DNA of 64,000 nt from Sedimenticola hydrogenitrophicus (GCF_025175675.1 NZ_JANIOA010000002.1:124001-188000); one strand, 5' to 3'. Positions 33,972-43,949 are shown, counted from the stretch's first letter. Made by a program: numbers and translations. The notes: generated by a model not told the origin, from the letters alone.

Positions 33972-34310
33972 TCAGCCGGTGATGGGTGGACGCAGTGGCG
34001 GCACGGTGAAGCGCTGGATCGGATGACGGTCGAGCGGCTGGAAATCAGCACTTCGGGAGGGTGGCGGAAGCGTGTTCAAGCCCGGGGTTTGTGCAGCGGC
34101 AAGGCAGGTCACGCAGGCGGTCGGGGTGGACCCGTCGAGCCCGGGGCAGCAGTCCGTAGCCCCGGAAATGGCTGTCACCTGCATGCCGGGATGCAGCGGA
34201 GAGAGTGCACCACTCCAGGTGACGGGGCCGTGCAGCATGGCGATCGCCAGCACCAGCAGCAGTGCCAGATGACGGCAGCGGCGGCGGGTGCAGTAGTCGG
34301 TACATGCCAT
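33972..34310 (-). CDS. Small secreted protein, DUF2946-like
   Basis: A 112-residue protein. A basic N-terminus (CTRRRCRHLA) leads into a hydrophobic segment (LALLLVLAIAMLHGPVTW), then a short periplasmic part with four cysteines (DCCPGLDG, TACVTCLAA) and a Pro-rich end (RFTVPPLRPPITG). The start at 34310 has GGAGAG upstream; a longer frame exists. Proteins of this plan often sit next to copper or cytochrome genes, and ccmG lies 84 bases downstream on the same strand. The function is unknown. Confidence 0.62.
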   Translation of the reverse strand: MACTDYCTRRRCRHLALLLVLAIAMLHGPVTWSGALSPLHPGMQVTAISGATDCCPGLDGSTPTACVTCLAAAQTPGLNTLPPPSRSADFQPLDRHPIQRFTVPPLRPPITG

Positions 34311-34537
34311 GGGGTGGTTCTCTCCGGACCGGGGGACGCAACGCGGCAGATATGCCTGCCGCCCCTGGTGAGACCAGCCGAGCCGGCAATGGTTCACCCA
34401 TCGGCGTTCGCCTCGCGAAACTGATGCTCTGTCCAGCCGCGGTGGCTCGACCGGCCGGCTGGCGGATCTGCCCGTGGACTTAACCGAGAGGGGCGTTTAT
34501 TCTTTCCGTACATATTTTCAGTGAATTCGGCCCTGAC

Positions 34538-37150
34538 ATGAAAGGCAGCATAATAGGAACACTTCTGCTTCAGTTGGGCAGTGTCTTTGTACTCTCGACG
34601 CTGCTGATCGGCTATCTCTGGATTGACAGTGAATATGAAAACCTGGCGCGGGAGAACGCGCGCTATCGGGCGGAGTACCTGGAGAACCAGAAAACCATCC
34701 TGCGCTCCGAAGTTCTCAGGATGAAAGGCTTCCTGCTCTCGGAAAAGGCCCGAGCCGAACAACGGCTGGAGCAGCAGATCCGCCAGCGGGTGAATGAGGC
34801 GCATGCCATCGCCACCCACCTCTACACAATCAACCGCGGCCGCCTGGACGATCGGGAGATCCAGCAGGCGATCCTGGAAGCGCTCAGAAGCATCCGCTTC
34901 AATGCTGGCCGCGGCTACTACTTCATCACCTCCCTGAACGGCATCGAGCACCTGTTCCCGCCCAATCTGGCCCTGGAGGGCAAGCCGGCCGAGGCGATCT
35001 TCTCCGCTAAGGGGGTCAAGGTGGTAGCGGATATGATCGACATCGTCACCCGGGAAGGGGAGGGATTCCTGCGCTATGACTGGCCTCGTCCGGATGACCA
35101 GAGCCGGGAGTTCCGCAAGTACAGCTATGTCAAACTGTTTGCCCCCTATGGCTGGATTATCGGTACCGGCGACTATCTGTCGGAGATTGAAGCGAACATC
35201 CGGGAAGAGAGCTTTCGCAGCATCGCCAGGGTGAAGTACGGCTTGAATGATGAGGGCTATTTCTTCATCAACTCCTATGCCGGCGATCTCTACGTGACCA
35301 ACGGCGAATATTTCGGCGCGGAGAAGAACATCTGGGAGATCACCGATGTAAACGGCAAGAAGGTGGTGCAGGAGAACGCCGTCCTGGCCAGGTCGCGACC
35401 GGAGGGTGGATTCAGCGAGTATGTGTGGAAGAAGCCCGGGGGCGAGGAGGCAGCCAAGATCTCGTTTATCGTCGGCATGGATGAGTGGAATATCTTTATC
35501 GGTAGCGGTGCTTACACCGATACCCTGGAGCAGGAGATCAGGCGCCGCGAAAACGATCTGGCGTCCCGGCTCAGGCAGCGCATTGCCGGTACGCTCGGCG
35601 TCTACCTGGTGGCGGTCGTGCTGATCGCGGTGGCGGCCATTCTCATCGGCCGCAAGCTGTCGCTCAATTTCCGGCTGTTCCAGCGGGCTTTCGGCAGGGC
35701 CGCGGACAGCCGCGTGCGGATCGACACCGACCGGGTCCACTTCAAGGAGTTCAGGGCGCTGGCCAACAGTTGCAACGGCATGATCGACGCCCTGAATCAG
35801 CAGACGGAGCGACTCCGGCACCAGGCCTACCACGACCACCTGACCACCCTGCCTAACCGGGTGATGGGGATGGAGCACCTGGCGCGGATGATCGACTATG
35901 CGCGGCAGGAGGCGTCGACACTAGCCCTGCTCTATATCGATATCGACGATTTCAAGGAGATCAACGACACCCTCGGGCACTCCACTGGCGACCGACTGCT
36001 GCAGACCATCTCGGAGCGGCTCTCCCATGCGGTGCGTGAGGAGGATGAGGTCGCCCGGCTGGGCGGTGACGAGTTCATGGTGATCAGCGGTCTGTTGAAC
36101 GACCCGGATCACGCCACCGTGATTGCCGAGAAGCTGCTGCAGGTGCTGAAGGAGCCCTTCTCGGTCGAAGACAGCGCGTTCCATATCTCCGCCAGCATTG
36201 GTGTCTGTCTCTTTCCCGGAGACGGCGAGGATGCCGAAACCATGTTGAGAAATGCCGATTCGGCGATGTACCAGGCGAAGCGAACCGGCAAGAACGGCTA
36301 CATGTACTACCACGACCGGATGACGCAGGAGGCCGCCGAGCGTGCGGCGCTGCTGGATGATCTGCGGGTGGCGATCACGGAGTCGCAGTTTGAACTCTTC
36401 TTTCAGCCCCATGTCGATGTCGACAAGTCCGCCATTGTCGGTGTCGAGGCGTTGATCCGCTGGCGGCATCCGCACAAGGGTCTCATCGGTCCGGACCGGT
36501 TTATCCCGCTGGCCGAATCGAGTGGCCTGATCATGCCGATCGGCGAGTGGGTGTTGCGCCAGGCCTGCGCCTGTTTTGCCCAATGGCGGTCGGCGGGGTA
36601 TGCGCTCGACTATATCGCGGTGAACCTTTCGGCCAGGCAATTGCAGCGGGAGTCGCTGCCGCAATTGATTACCGAGGTGCTGACCGAAACCGGTCTGACA
36701 CCGGACGCCCTGGAACTGGAGATCACCGAGAGCCTGGTGATGGAGATATCAACGCCGGTGGCCGAGGCGCTCGCACGTCTGAAACAGCGGGGGCTGGGGC
36801 TGGTCATCGATGACTTCGGCACCGGCTACTCCTCGCTGACCAGTCTCAAGCAATTGCCCATCAACAAACTGAAGATCGATCGTTCCTTTGTCCGGGATCT
36901 TGAAGTGGACGAGAATGACAAGGCAATCGTCAAGGCGATCATCGGCATGGGCCGCAGCCTGGGATTGACCGTGGTGGCGGAGGGGGTGGAGGAACGGACC
37001 CAGGCGCAGCTGTTGCTGCAGGAGGGTTGCCATATCTTCCAGGGCTACTACTACAGCCGGCCCTTGCCGGAGCCGGCGTTTCTCGATTTTCTCACTCACT
37101 ATGCAGGTGAATGCGCCGGCGGCCGGTCATCCCCGAGTGACGTGCGCTGA
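34538..37150 (+). CDS. Cache-GGDEF-EAL c-di-GMP signalling protein
   Basis: An 870-residue membrane receptor with both c-di-GMP synthase and phosphodiesterase domains. A first helix (residues about 8-27) and a second (about 347-367) bracket a large periplasmic double-Cache sensor, whose repeated motif appears as GRGYYFITSLNG and NDEGYFFINSYAG. The GGDEF domain has an intact active site RLGGDEF. The EAL domain has EALIRWRHPH, the metal-binding Glu in LEITES and DDFGTGYSSL, so both look catalytic. No clear ribosome binding site precedes the ATG. It is one of three GGDEF/EAL proteins in the window and probably senses a small organic ligand outside the cell. Confidence 0.93.
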   Translation: MKGSIIGTLLLQLGSVFVLSTLLIGYLWIDSEYENLARENARYRAEYLENQKTILRSEVLRMKGFLLSEKARAEQRLEQQIRQRVNEAHAIATHLYTINRGRLDDREIQQAILEALRSIRFNAGRGYYFITSLNGIEHLFPPNLALEGKPAEAIFSAKGVKVVADMIDIVTREGEGFLRYDWPRPDDQSREFRKYSYVKLFAPYGWIIGTGDYLSEIEANIREESFRSIARVKYGLNDEGYFFINSYAGDLYVTNGEYFGAEKNIWEITDVNGKKVVQENAVLARSRPEGGFSEYVWKKPGGEEAAKISFIVGMDEWNIFIGSGAYTDTLEQEIRRRENDLASRLRQRIAGTLGVYLVAVVLIAVAAILIGRKLSLNFRLFQRAFGRAADSRVRIDTDRVHFKEFRALANSCNGMIDALNQQTERLRHQAYHDHLTTLPNRVMGMEHLARMIDYARQEASTLALLYIDIDDFKEINDTLGHSTGDRLLQTISERLSHAVREEDEVARLGGDEFMVISGLLNDPDHATVIAEKLLQVLKEPFSVEDSAFHISASIGVCLFPGDGEDAETMLRNADSAMYQAKRTGKNGYMYYHDRMTQEAAERAALLDDLRVAITESQFELFFQPHVDVDKSAIVGVEALIRWRHPHKGLIGPDRFIPLAESSGLIMPIGEWVLRQACACFAQWRSAGYALDYIAVNLSARQLQRESLPQLITEVLTETGLTPDALELEITESLVMEISTPVAEALARLKQRGLGLVIDDFGTGYSSLTSLKQLPINKLKIDRSFVRDLEVDENDKAIVKAIIGMGRSLGLTVVAEGVEERTQAQLLLQEGCHIFQGYYYSRPLPEPAFLDFLTHYAGECAGGRSSPSDVR

Positions 37151-37249
37151 TACAACGACTATCCTTTGGATTGCCTGCCTTGCCAGGAAGGGTAAACCGG
37201 TGGACGCGAGGCGGCTGCCTATAGCGCGCGCATCAAGGAGGCCCTGATC

Positions 37250-37561
37250 ATGCTAGTCACCTTTTCCTCTCCAGCCTACGCGGATATAACGATGTTCGGT
37301 GACGTGGCACTCCGCCTGCTCAAACTGATGGGGCACAGCGGTACGGTGCCCGGCGCACTGCTTGCAGAGGATGTCCCGGCGGCGCTGGCGCGTCTGCAGG
37401 CGGCGATCGCGGCAGAAAAGAGGTTGCCCGAAGTAAAAACGGCGGATGCAGAGGACGACGAACCAGCCGTCACTCTCCCGCACCGCGCCTTGCCTTTAAT
37501 CGAATTGCTCAAGGCGGCGGCAAAGGCGGAATGTGACGTGATGTGGGACAGTCGCAACTAA
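37250..37561 (+). CDS. DUF1840 domain protein
   Basis: A 103-residue cytoplasmic protein matching the DUF1840 family (start MLVTFSSPAYADITMFGD, then LLKLMGHSGTVPGALLAED). Function unknown; members are common in beta- and gammaproteobacteria. AAGGAGG lies upstream of the ATG. The middle is charged (KTADAEDDEPA) and the rest helical. Confidence 0.82.
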   Translation: MLVTFSSPAYADITMFGDVALRLLKLMGHSGTVPGALLAEDVPAALARLQAAIAAEKRLPEVKTADAEDDEPAVTLPHRALPLIELLKAAAKAECDVMWDSRN

Positions 37562-37587
37562 AATCCTGCAGCTGGCGGTGCACCCGC

Positions 37588-37680
37588 ATCGCGCTGCGGC
37601 TGCAACGCGCCCCCGGCGTCAACCTTGCCGGTGCCGCGCTGGCACTCGAACTGCTCGAACGCAGCGCGCAGCTCATGCCC
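37588..37680 (+). pseudogene. Relic of a CbpM-type chaperone modulator
   Basis: The translated segment IALRLQRAPGVNLAGAALAL then ELLERSAQLM matches the C-terminal half of CbpM/MerR-like chaperone modulators, where the GVNLAGAALALELL block is diagnostic. Neither flank continues the family: upstream the frame is unrelated and downstream it stops near 37743. No DnaJ/CbpA gene is adjacent. This is a leftover fragment, not a working gene. Confidence 0.65.
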
Positions 37681-37810
37681 GCTAGCGCGCCCTGTCACCC
37701 TAACCCATTATCCCGGGTGTGGCGCCCATTGTTGGCCGCGTAACAGCCGCGCGAAGCGGCCTCCAGGAATGCCCAGGGTCCATGGTGACCCCAGCACGCC
37801 AGCAACCGGG

Positions 37811-38530
37811 TCAGCGGCTGCCGACTTCCGGGAGCAGACGGTCGAATTCCTTCTTCACCACCGCATAGCACTCGCAGGCCCGCGCCTCCAGCCCCGCGCG
37901 GTCGAGCACTGTGATGTGGCCACGTTGATACCTAATCAGGCCGGACTTCTGCAGTTTGCCCGCCGCCTCTGTGACACCCTCGCGGCGCACGCCGAGCATA
38001 TTCGCGATCAACTCCTGGGTCATGGCCAATTCGTTGGAGGGCAGGCGGTCGATGCTCAGCAGTAACCAGCGGCAGAGTTGCTGGTCGAGCGAATGATGCC
38101 GGTTACACACCGCGGTCTGTGCCATCTGGGTCAACAAGGCCTGGGTGTAACGTAGTAACAGATGTTGTAGCTCGCCGGAGCGATTGAATTCCTGCTTGAG
38201 CAGTTGTCCCTTTAGACGATAGGCATGGCCGGCGCTCTGCACGACGGCCCTATTGGGCATGGTTTCGCCGCCCATGAACAGGGCGACCCCGATAATCCCC
38301 TCATTGCCGACCACGGCGATTTCGGCCGACGCGCCATCGAGCATGACGTAGAGCAGGGAGACGATGGCCGTGGTGGGAAAAAAGACATGGCGCAACTCGT
38401 TGCCAGACTCGTAGAGCACCATGCCGAGCGGCATCGGGACCAGTTCAAGATACGGGGTCAGGGGTGCGTACTCCTCCGGCGGGAGGGCGGCGATCAGGTG
38501 GTTCTGGTGGGGGTCGTGCGGGTCAGGCAT
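37811..38530 (-). CDS. Crp/Fnr-family transcription regulator
   Basis: A 239-residue regulator. Residues about 15-140 form a cyclic-nucleotide-binding-type beta roll (FFPTTAIVSLLYVMLDGASA, VVGNEGIIGVALFMGG). It lacks the phosphate-binding Arg-Ser pair of CRP and Fnr's N-terminal cysteines, so the ligand is unknown. The C-terminal helix-turn-helix is in MTQELIANMLGVRREGVTEA. The start at 38530 (MPDPHDPHQ) has GGAG eight bases upstream. A paralog with the same plan is at 40185-40892, on the other side of two small lipoprotein genes. Confidence 0.86.
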   Translation of the reverse strand: MPDPHDPHQNHLIAALPPEEYAPLTPYLELVPMPLGMVLYESGNELRHVFFPTTAIVSLLYVMLDGASAEIAVVGNEGIIGVALFMGGETMPNRAVVQSAGHAYRLKGQLLKQEFNRSGELQHLLLRYTQALLTQMAQTAVCNRHHSLDQQLCRWLLLSIDRLPSNELAMTQELIANMLGVRREGVTEAAGKLQKSGLIRYQRGHITVLDRAGLEARACECYAVVKKEFDRLLPEVGSR

Positions 38531-38868
38531 GGGCGAACTCCGTGTTTTGGCTACGATCAAGCTTCCTTACCAATGTGGCGGAACCGGGCACCGCAGATGA
38601 TACGACCAGTATATACCCTCAATTATGTGTGTGCGCGCGACAGCGCGCAGACGCAAATCGGGAGGTCGGTGTAGCTGGCACGTCGGGGCGTAGCCGCGTC
38701 CCGGGTATGTACGCCAGCAGACAGACGACGCGGTGCGCCCACGGTAGGCTGGGACTGTCGGAGCCAGCATGCGAGGTGTGTTCGCTGTAGCGGAGTGCGA
38801 TGCTTGCAAGCCGCACTTGATCCGTTACGACGCCACGCAACTGCAATGCTTCAGGAAAAGGTAATCCC
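38531..38868. other. Intergenic region, promoter of Crp-like gene and lipoprotein
   Basis: No gene seen in these 338 bases. It separates the leftward Crp-like gene from the rightward lipoprotein gene and must hold both promoters. A small hairpin TGCGCGCGACAGCGCGCA is at about 38632-38649. Confidence 0.5.
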
Positions 38869-39096
38869 ATGAAAACGATACAGAAATACGCGCTCAGTGC
38901 AGTTGCCGCAGCAATGCTGCTCGGTTTGGGGGGTTGTTCCGGTATGTCGACACAGGACAAAAACACCGCTATCGGCGCCGGTGTTGGTGCCGTGGGCGGG
39001 GCCATTCTTACCGGCGGCAGCACGGTAGGAACCGTCGGCGGTGCCGCTGTTGGTGGCATCATCGGTCACGAGGTCGACAAGGACGATGACAAATGA
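38869..39096 (+). CDS. OsmB-like glycine-zipper lipoprotein
   Basis: A 75-residue lipoprotein: signal peptide with lipobox LGGC at residues about 21-24, then a glycine-zipper membrane segment (GAGVGAVGGAILTGGSTVGT then VGGAAVGGIIGHEV). OsmB-type proteins are small outer-membrane or periplasmic lipoproteins induced by osmotic or envelope stress. A Lys/Asp-rich C-terminus (DKDDDK) ends it. Ribosome site AGGAAAAGG precedes the ATG. Confidence 0.85.
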   Translation: MKTIQKYALSAVAAAMLLGLGGCSGMSTQDKNTAIGAGVGAVGGAILTGGSTVGTVGGAAVGGIIGHEVDKDDDK

Positions 39097-39228
39097 TGAT
39101 CGATCTGCGATGCGCCAGCCCTGGCCGGCTGGTGCGTTGCAATCGCTCAGCATTCTGATCCCATAGTGAGAATGACCGGCATGGTTGCTCTCATTGCCAT
39201 CCAAGTCGTTCACCAAGAGGTATGAATC

Positions 39229-39420
39229 ATGAAACCTGTCCAGATCGTCAGTGCAGCCCTGGTGGTAAGTGCGTTGCTTGTAGCACTCCCCGGTTGCGAG
39301 AAACAGGGGCCGGCGGAGCAAGCCGGCGAGAGTATCGACAATGCGGCGGAGCGGGCCGGAGATCAGATCGAAAAAGCCGGTGAGGCCATCAAGGACACGG
39401 CACAGGGCGATAACAAGTAA
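39229..39420 (+). CDS. Small entericidin-like lipoprotein
   Basis: A 63-residue lipoprotein with lipobox LPGC (residues 20-23), then a short amphipathic helix of Glu/Lys/Ala repeats (ESIDNAAERAGDQIEKAGEA). Such proteins are typical of stress-induced clusters with Crp-like regulators, CsbD and glycine-zipper proteins. AAGAGGT lies before the ATG. Function unknown. Confidence 0.75.
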   Translation: MKPVQIVSAALVVSALLVALPGCEKQGPAEQAGESIDNAAERAGDQIEKAGEAIKDTAQGDNK

Positions 39421-39453
39421 TATTTGACGCTCAATACCGGAGCACGGTAGGTA

Positions 39454-39603
39454 ATGCAAATACTGAGCGGCACATGGCAGCAACCCTTCATGCGGGCCGC
39501 CGGGACAAAACGCGCAGTTGTAGTAAGCGGTGTGATTGTGCTGGCGGTTACAGCCATCGCGTTACTGTCGACCGGGCTCGACAGACGCAGGTTGCAGGGT
39601 TGA
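39454..39603 (+). CDS. Possible 49-aa single-pass membrane protein
   Basis: ATG at 39454 to TGA at 39601-39603 encodes 49 residues with one hydrophobic stretch (VVVSGVIVLAVTAIALLS) between basic ends (AAGTKR, DRRRLQG). GGTAGGT is three bases upstream of the ATG. It follows the lipoprotein gene by 33 bases. It could be real or a remnant. Confidence 0.35.
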   Translation: MQILSGTWQQPFMRAAGTKRAVVVSGVIVLAVTAIALLSTGLDRRRLQG

Positions 39604-40184
39604 CGGGGAGCTGCCTCCGTCACCTTGTTGGTTTACCGGTTGATTCGGGAGATCTTCGTGCCCGCGATCCCGACACCTGCCATCAACCCTTGCCGGCTGA
39701 AAGTACACGCATAGGCATCAACTTTTTATGTGCGGCATCGTACAGACGAGGGCCTTCGTCTGAGTGACATTAGCTATAAGGAAATGGACGATGACGCCCG
39801 CTATCAAGGCCGGTCGCCACCTGGTCTGGCCAGGCGACGCCACCTCGAAAAAGCAAACGGGTAAAACTGTCGGAACAAGGGCGCCGGTTTGCCGGGGCAC
39901 GTGGGCTTGTGTGTCGCCAGGGCATTTCCTGACACAGGTTCGCTTCACCTTACCTGGGAGATATGAAATGTCATTGGACCACGAGTGGTACCGACTTCAG
40001 CGCAAAGTTCAGTGCCCTCGCGTACACGGGCGGCGCCCGGCAGGTGACTTATGTGCGCTGGCGTCCGGACAGACGCCCGATTTCAGCCCATAGTATGGAA
40101 TACCCATCCTCGGGCGGCCTTCGCCCCCGGTCCGTATCGGCTATCGGTATTGCACTGCCAAGCCGACAAATCAGGATAGTTTGT
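39604..40184. other. Intergenic region before second Crp-like gene
   Basis: No gene is recognised in these 581 bases. A 41-codon frame at 39968-40093 has a good ribosome binding site (GGGAG) but no recognisable product. The rest has no consistent coding pattern. Confidence 0.45.
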
Positions 40185-40892
40185 ATGCCAAACAACAGGC
40201 CCGTCCCTGCTGTCAACCGTCTGCTCGCGGCCTTGCCGCGCAAACACCGCGAGCGTTTTCTGGCAGGCTGCGTACCGGTCGAGCTGGCGTTTGCCGACGT
40301 CCTGGCCGAACCCGGTGAACGTATTTGTCACGTCTACTTCCCCACCGAAAGTTTCATTTCCCTGGTAGCGCCGATCGACAGTCGCGCCAGCCTGGAAGTA
40401 GGGCTGGTCGGTGATGAAGGCATGCTGGGGATTTCCCTGCTGCTCGGGGTGGATGTGTCGCCGCTGCGCTCCGTCGTACTGGGTGCAGGCCAGACGCTGC
40501 GCATGGACACCGCGCTGTTTAGGCGCGAACTCGACCAGATCCCCGCACTGCAACGGGAATTGAAGCGTTACCTCTACGTGGTGCTGGGCCAACTCGCGCA
40601 GACCGCTGCCTGCACCCACTTTCATGTGGTGGAGGCGCGCCTCGCCCGCTGGCTGCTGATGACACAGGACCGCGCGCACTCCGACACGTTTCATATCACC
40701 CATGAATTCCTGGCCTACATGCTGGGGGTGCGGCGCGTCGGTGTCACCAAGGCCGCCACTTCGCTACAGAATCGCGAACTGATCCGCTATAGCCGCGGTG
40801 ATATCAGAATTCTCGACCGCCGCGGACTGGAGGCCGCTTCCTGCGGGTGTTACGCAGCCGACAAAGCCAGCTACGCCCGGATTCTGGGCTAG
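40185..40892 (+). CDS. Crp/Fnr-family transcription regulator, paralog
   Basis: A 235-residue regulator with the same layout as the gene at 37811-38530: beta roll ([36 protein letters not shown]), long dimer helix, and helix-turn-helix ([20 protein letters not shown]). It likewise lacks the cAMP-binding Arg-Ser pair. The start at 40185 ([10 protein letters not shown]) is where homology to the family begins; the frame continues upstream for 74 codons that look non-coding. It is convergent with the c-di-GMP pseudogene. Confidence 0.85.
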   Translation: MPNNRPVPAVNRLLAALPRKHRERFLAGCVPVELAFADVLAEPGERICHVYFPTESFISLVAPIDSRASLEVGLVGDEGMLGISLLLGVDVSPLRSVVLGAGQTLRMDTALFRRELDQIPALQRELKRYLYVVLGQLAQTAACTHFHVVEARLARWLLMTQDRAHSDTFHITHEFLAYMLGVRRVGVTKAATSLQNRELIRYSRGDIRILDRRGLEAASCGCYAADKASYARILG

Positions 40893-40943
40893 GAGCCTGT
40901 AGATTCCGGCGGCGGTAGAATTACGCTGAGAAATGCGGCTCAC

Positions 40944-43639
40944 TCACCAGCGTTGTCCGCTCTCAAGCAGCTGTGCGAAGGCCGCGGCGGGCACGGCGTG
41001 ACTGAAGTGAAAGCCCTGTCCCTCCTCGCACGCTTGATCGCGCAGGAATGCAAGCTGCTCGGGCGTCTCCACCCCCTCGGCAATGACCCGTTGCTTGAGG
41101 TTTTTGCCCAGGCCGATCACCGCGCTCACAATGGTTGCGCCATCCGTGCTGTTGACGATGTCGCGCACGAAGGACTGATCGATTTTCAGGGTGTCGATCG
41201 GAAATCGTTTCAGATAGCTGAGGCTCGAATAACCCGTACCGAAGTCATCGATGGCCAGGCGCACGCCTATGGCCTTGAGCGCGTTAAGCACAGTAGCCGA
41301 AGACTCGGCGTCGTGCATGAGGACAGTTTCGGTCAGTTCCAGCTCCAGCAGACCCGGCTCCAGGCCGGTCTCCCGCAGGATCTGCGCGACACCCTCGATG
41401 AACCCTTCGTGCCTGAACTCCATCGCGGAAACATTGACGGTCACGGGCACGACGGGCAGACCGGCAACCTGCCAGGCCCGCACCTGCCTGCAGGCTTCGC
41501 GCAGCGCCCAGCGGCCGATCGTCACGATGAGTCCGTATTCTTCGGCAATCGCCACGAATTGTGCGGGGTATACGAGCCCAAGTTCGGGATCCTGCCAGCG
41601 GATGAGCGCCTCGGCGCCGGTCATTGCGCCTGACGCGAGATTGACCTGCGGCTGGTAGTACAGCAGGAACTCGTGCTCCTTCAGGGCGCGGTGCAGGCGG
41701 CCCTGCACGGCCAGACGATGAGTCATCTCGATGTTCATGTCGGTGTTGAAGAAGCGGTAGGTGTTGCGGCCGCCCGCCTTGGCGTGAAACATCGCGGTAT
41801 CCGCGTTCTTTATCAACGCCTCCACGTAGTTGCCGTCGCCCGGAAACACACTGATGCCGATGCTCAGGGTGACATCGAGCTCCTGTCCGTCGATGACATG
41901 CGGCACGGCAAATGCGGCGATCAGGGTTTCCGCAACCAGGTCGGCACCCCGCGGATGCTCGATCTCGTCCAGCAGGATCACGAATTCGTCCCCGCCCTGG
42001 CGGCACACCATGTCTGTGCTGCGCACACTGGTCAGCAGGCGTCCCGCAACCGACTGCAGCAGCCGGTCGCCGACCGGATGCCCCAGCGAGTCGTTGATAC
42101 GTTTGAAATCATCCAGATCCAGAAACAGCAATGCGACCTGTTTGCCGTGCCTTTGGGCCAGCCCGATGGCCTGGGCGAGCCGTTCCGTCAACTGCGCGCG
42201 ATTGGGCAGGCCGGTGAGAATGTCGTGCGTGGCCAGATGGGCCATCTTCGACGCCATGGCCCGCGACTGGCTGACATCGTGGAAGACGATCACCGCACCG
42301 CTGACGTTACCGTTGCGGTCGTGGATGGGCGCGGCGGAGTCCTCGATGGCGGACTCGGACCCGTTGCGGCGGATCAGCACGCTATCCGCGGCGAGGCCCA
42401 CGGTCCTGTCCTCGTCGAGGGCGCGCTGCGCCGGATTCACGGCGGTCTGGCGGGTCTTGCCGTCGATGATCCTGAATACCTCCGCAAAGGGTCGCCCCAG
42501 CGCACCCTCGCTGGACCAACCGGTCATGGTCTCCGCCACCTGGTTCAAATAGGTGACGTTGCCGAGGAGGTCGGTGCACAGCACGGCGTCACCGATGGAG
42601 TTGAGCGTCACCTGGGCACGCTCCTTCTCCTCGAATAACGCCTCTTCCGCCTTCCGCAATCCGAACTCCGTCACCTTGCGCGCGGTGACATCCTCGACCG
42701 TCTGCACATGACGGCGCTGTTGACGCGCGTCCACACCACGCTCCCATCCTGCCGCTGAAAGCGGAACTCTGCCCGCAACGGCGCATTGCTGAGTGCCGCC
42801 GCGCGCCAATCGTCGATCACGCGCTGGCGGTCCTCCGGGTGAATCGCCATGCTCCAACGCGTGCCCAGCGTCTGTTCGAAACTCAGCCCGCTGATCCTTT
42901 GATAGGCCGCGTTGGTATAAACGCAACTCCCCTGGGCATCGGAGACGAAGATACCCAGCGGGGAAGCATCACTTATCGCGCGGAAGCGCGCCTCACTGCT
43001 CAATAGCGCTTCCCGGGTGGCCTTGTAGTTGAACACGTAACGCAGGGTGCGCGACAACCAGTGGCTGTCTACATGGCCTTTGAGGAAATAGTCGTGCGCG
43101 CCACGCTGCACGGCCTGGCGCGCCAGTTCTTCATCGCCGGCCGGAGTCAGGATAAAAACCAGGGCGTTTGGCGCGGCCTCGATCACCTGGTCAAACACCT
43201 CGAGACCCTGGCCATCGGGAAGTGCAAGGTCAAGCATGACCACCTCGATACCCCCCCTGGCCAGACGTTGTAGCGCGTCGGCGAGCCGCGTCACCCGTTC
43301 GACATGGAACGCGCTACCTTGGGCGCCGGCAAGTCCCGCCTGGATCAACCCGGAAACACCGGGCTCCTGTTCCACGAAAAGCACCGTAGTCGCGGCAGGG
43401 ACCGTGGCAGCCGGGGAGTTGCCGGACCCGATCCCGCCGGCGGCAACGCTGCCGGCACTCTGCCTGGTCCTGCTGCTGCTGCCAATGCGTTCGACCTGCC
43501 GGCCGATGCGGTCGCTAGTGGTGCCGTCAACACGCTTGGTAAAAAGCGCGTCGAGGTGCGTGTCGCTGAGATTGTTCAATAGCCGTTCCACCTTGCGCTT
43601 GAACGTCTTCCAGTTGCGTTCAATCACATCCCAATCCAT
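40944..43639 (-). pseudogene. CsbD-REC-PAS-PAS-GGDEF-EAL protein, broken by an out-of-frame deletion
   Basis: One gene in two frames. Part 1 (43639 to about 42700) encodes, in order, a CsbD-like N-terminus (MDWDVIERNWKTFKRKVERL), a receiver domain (VLFVEQE, VVMLDLALPDGQG, YFLKGH) and a PAS domain (FRAISDASPLGIFVSDAQGS). Part 2 (about 42715 to 40944) continues with the end of that PAS (HVQTVEDVTARK), a second PAS (NSIGDAVLCTDLLGNVTYLN), GGDEF (RQGGDEFVILLDE) and EAL (EALIRWQDPELG, IDDFGTGYSSLSYLKRFP). At the join, WTRVNSAVM and HVQTVEDVT nearly touch, whereas PAS domains normally have about eight to ten residues between them, so a short out-of-frame deletion fits better than a single-base slip. 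Start at 43639 has AAGGAT eight bases upstream. Confidence 0.82.
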
Positions 43640-43856
43640 ACCGAAATCCTTTTGAGACCCATATGAAAGCTTAGTTGCATAGTCGGGCCGGGTCTGTTTG
43701 ATGCCGCACATAGGAGTGCTGCGACCGCCCAGGCCGCCGGGCCCGGTCACGGCTGCACCCGGGGTGATACCGTCGCCGCCCTGGAGGCGCGCCATCCGCG
43801 CTCCATTTTTCGGCTATCATAGACAATGAGGGGCAACAGGATGAAATTACAGGCAC

Positions 43857-43884
43857 AAAAAAAGCCCTGTAAAAACAGGGCCTT
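43857..43884 (-). terminator. Terminator beyond the displaced tRNA-Leu 3' end
   Basis: Read leftward, GCCCTGT and ACAGGGC arms around a 4-base loop followed by a run of T (AAAAAAA on the plus strand at about 43857-43863). It lies 37 bases beyond the displaced tRNA 3' end, where the original tRNA-Leu terminator would be if the island were absent. Confidence 0.82.
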
Positions 43885-43920
43885 TCATCACTTTTTGTAG
43901 TCTGTGATGGTTTTTCAATA

Positions 43921-43949
43921 TGGTGCCGAGGAGAGGACTTGAACCTCCA
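43921..43949. repeat. Attachment site, distal copy (29-bp tRNA-Leu 3' end)
   Basis: TGGTGCCGAGGAGAGGACTT followed by GAACCTCCA, identical to the last 29 bases of the tRNA-Leu(CAG) gene (62042-62070). Only the 3' end of the tRNA is present. This is the far end of an element integrated in the tRNA. Confidence 0.92.

Noticed and set aside
39474-39767. 97-codon frame in the lipoprotein region
   Set aside because: No start signal and no recognisable fold; overlaps the small membrane frame in another phase.
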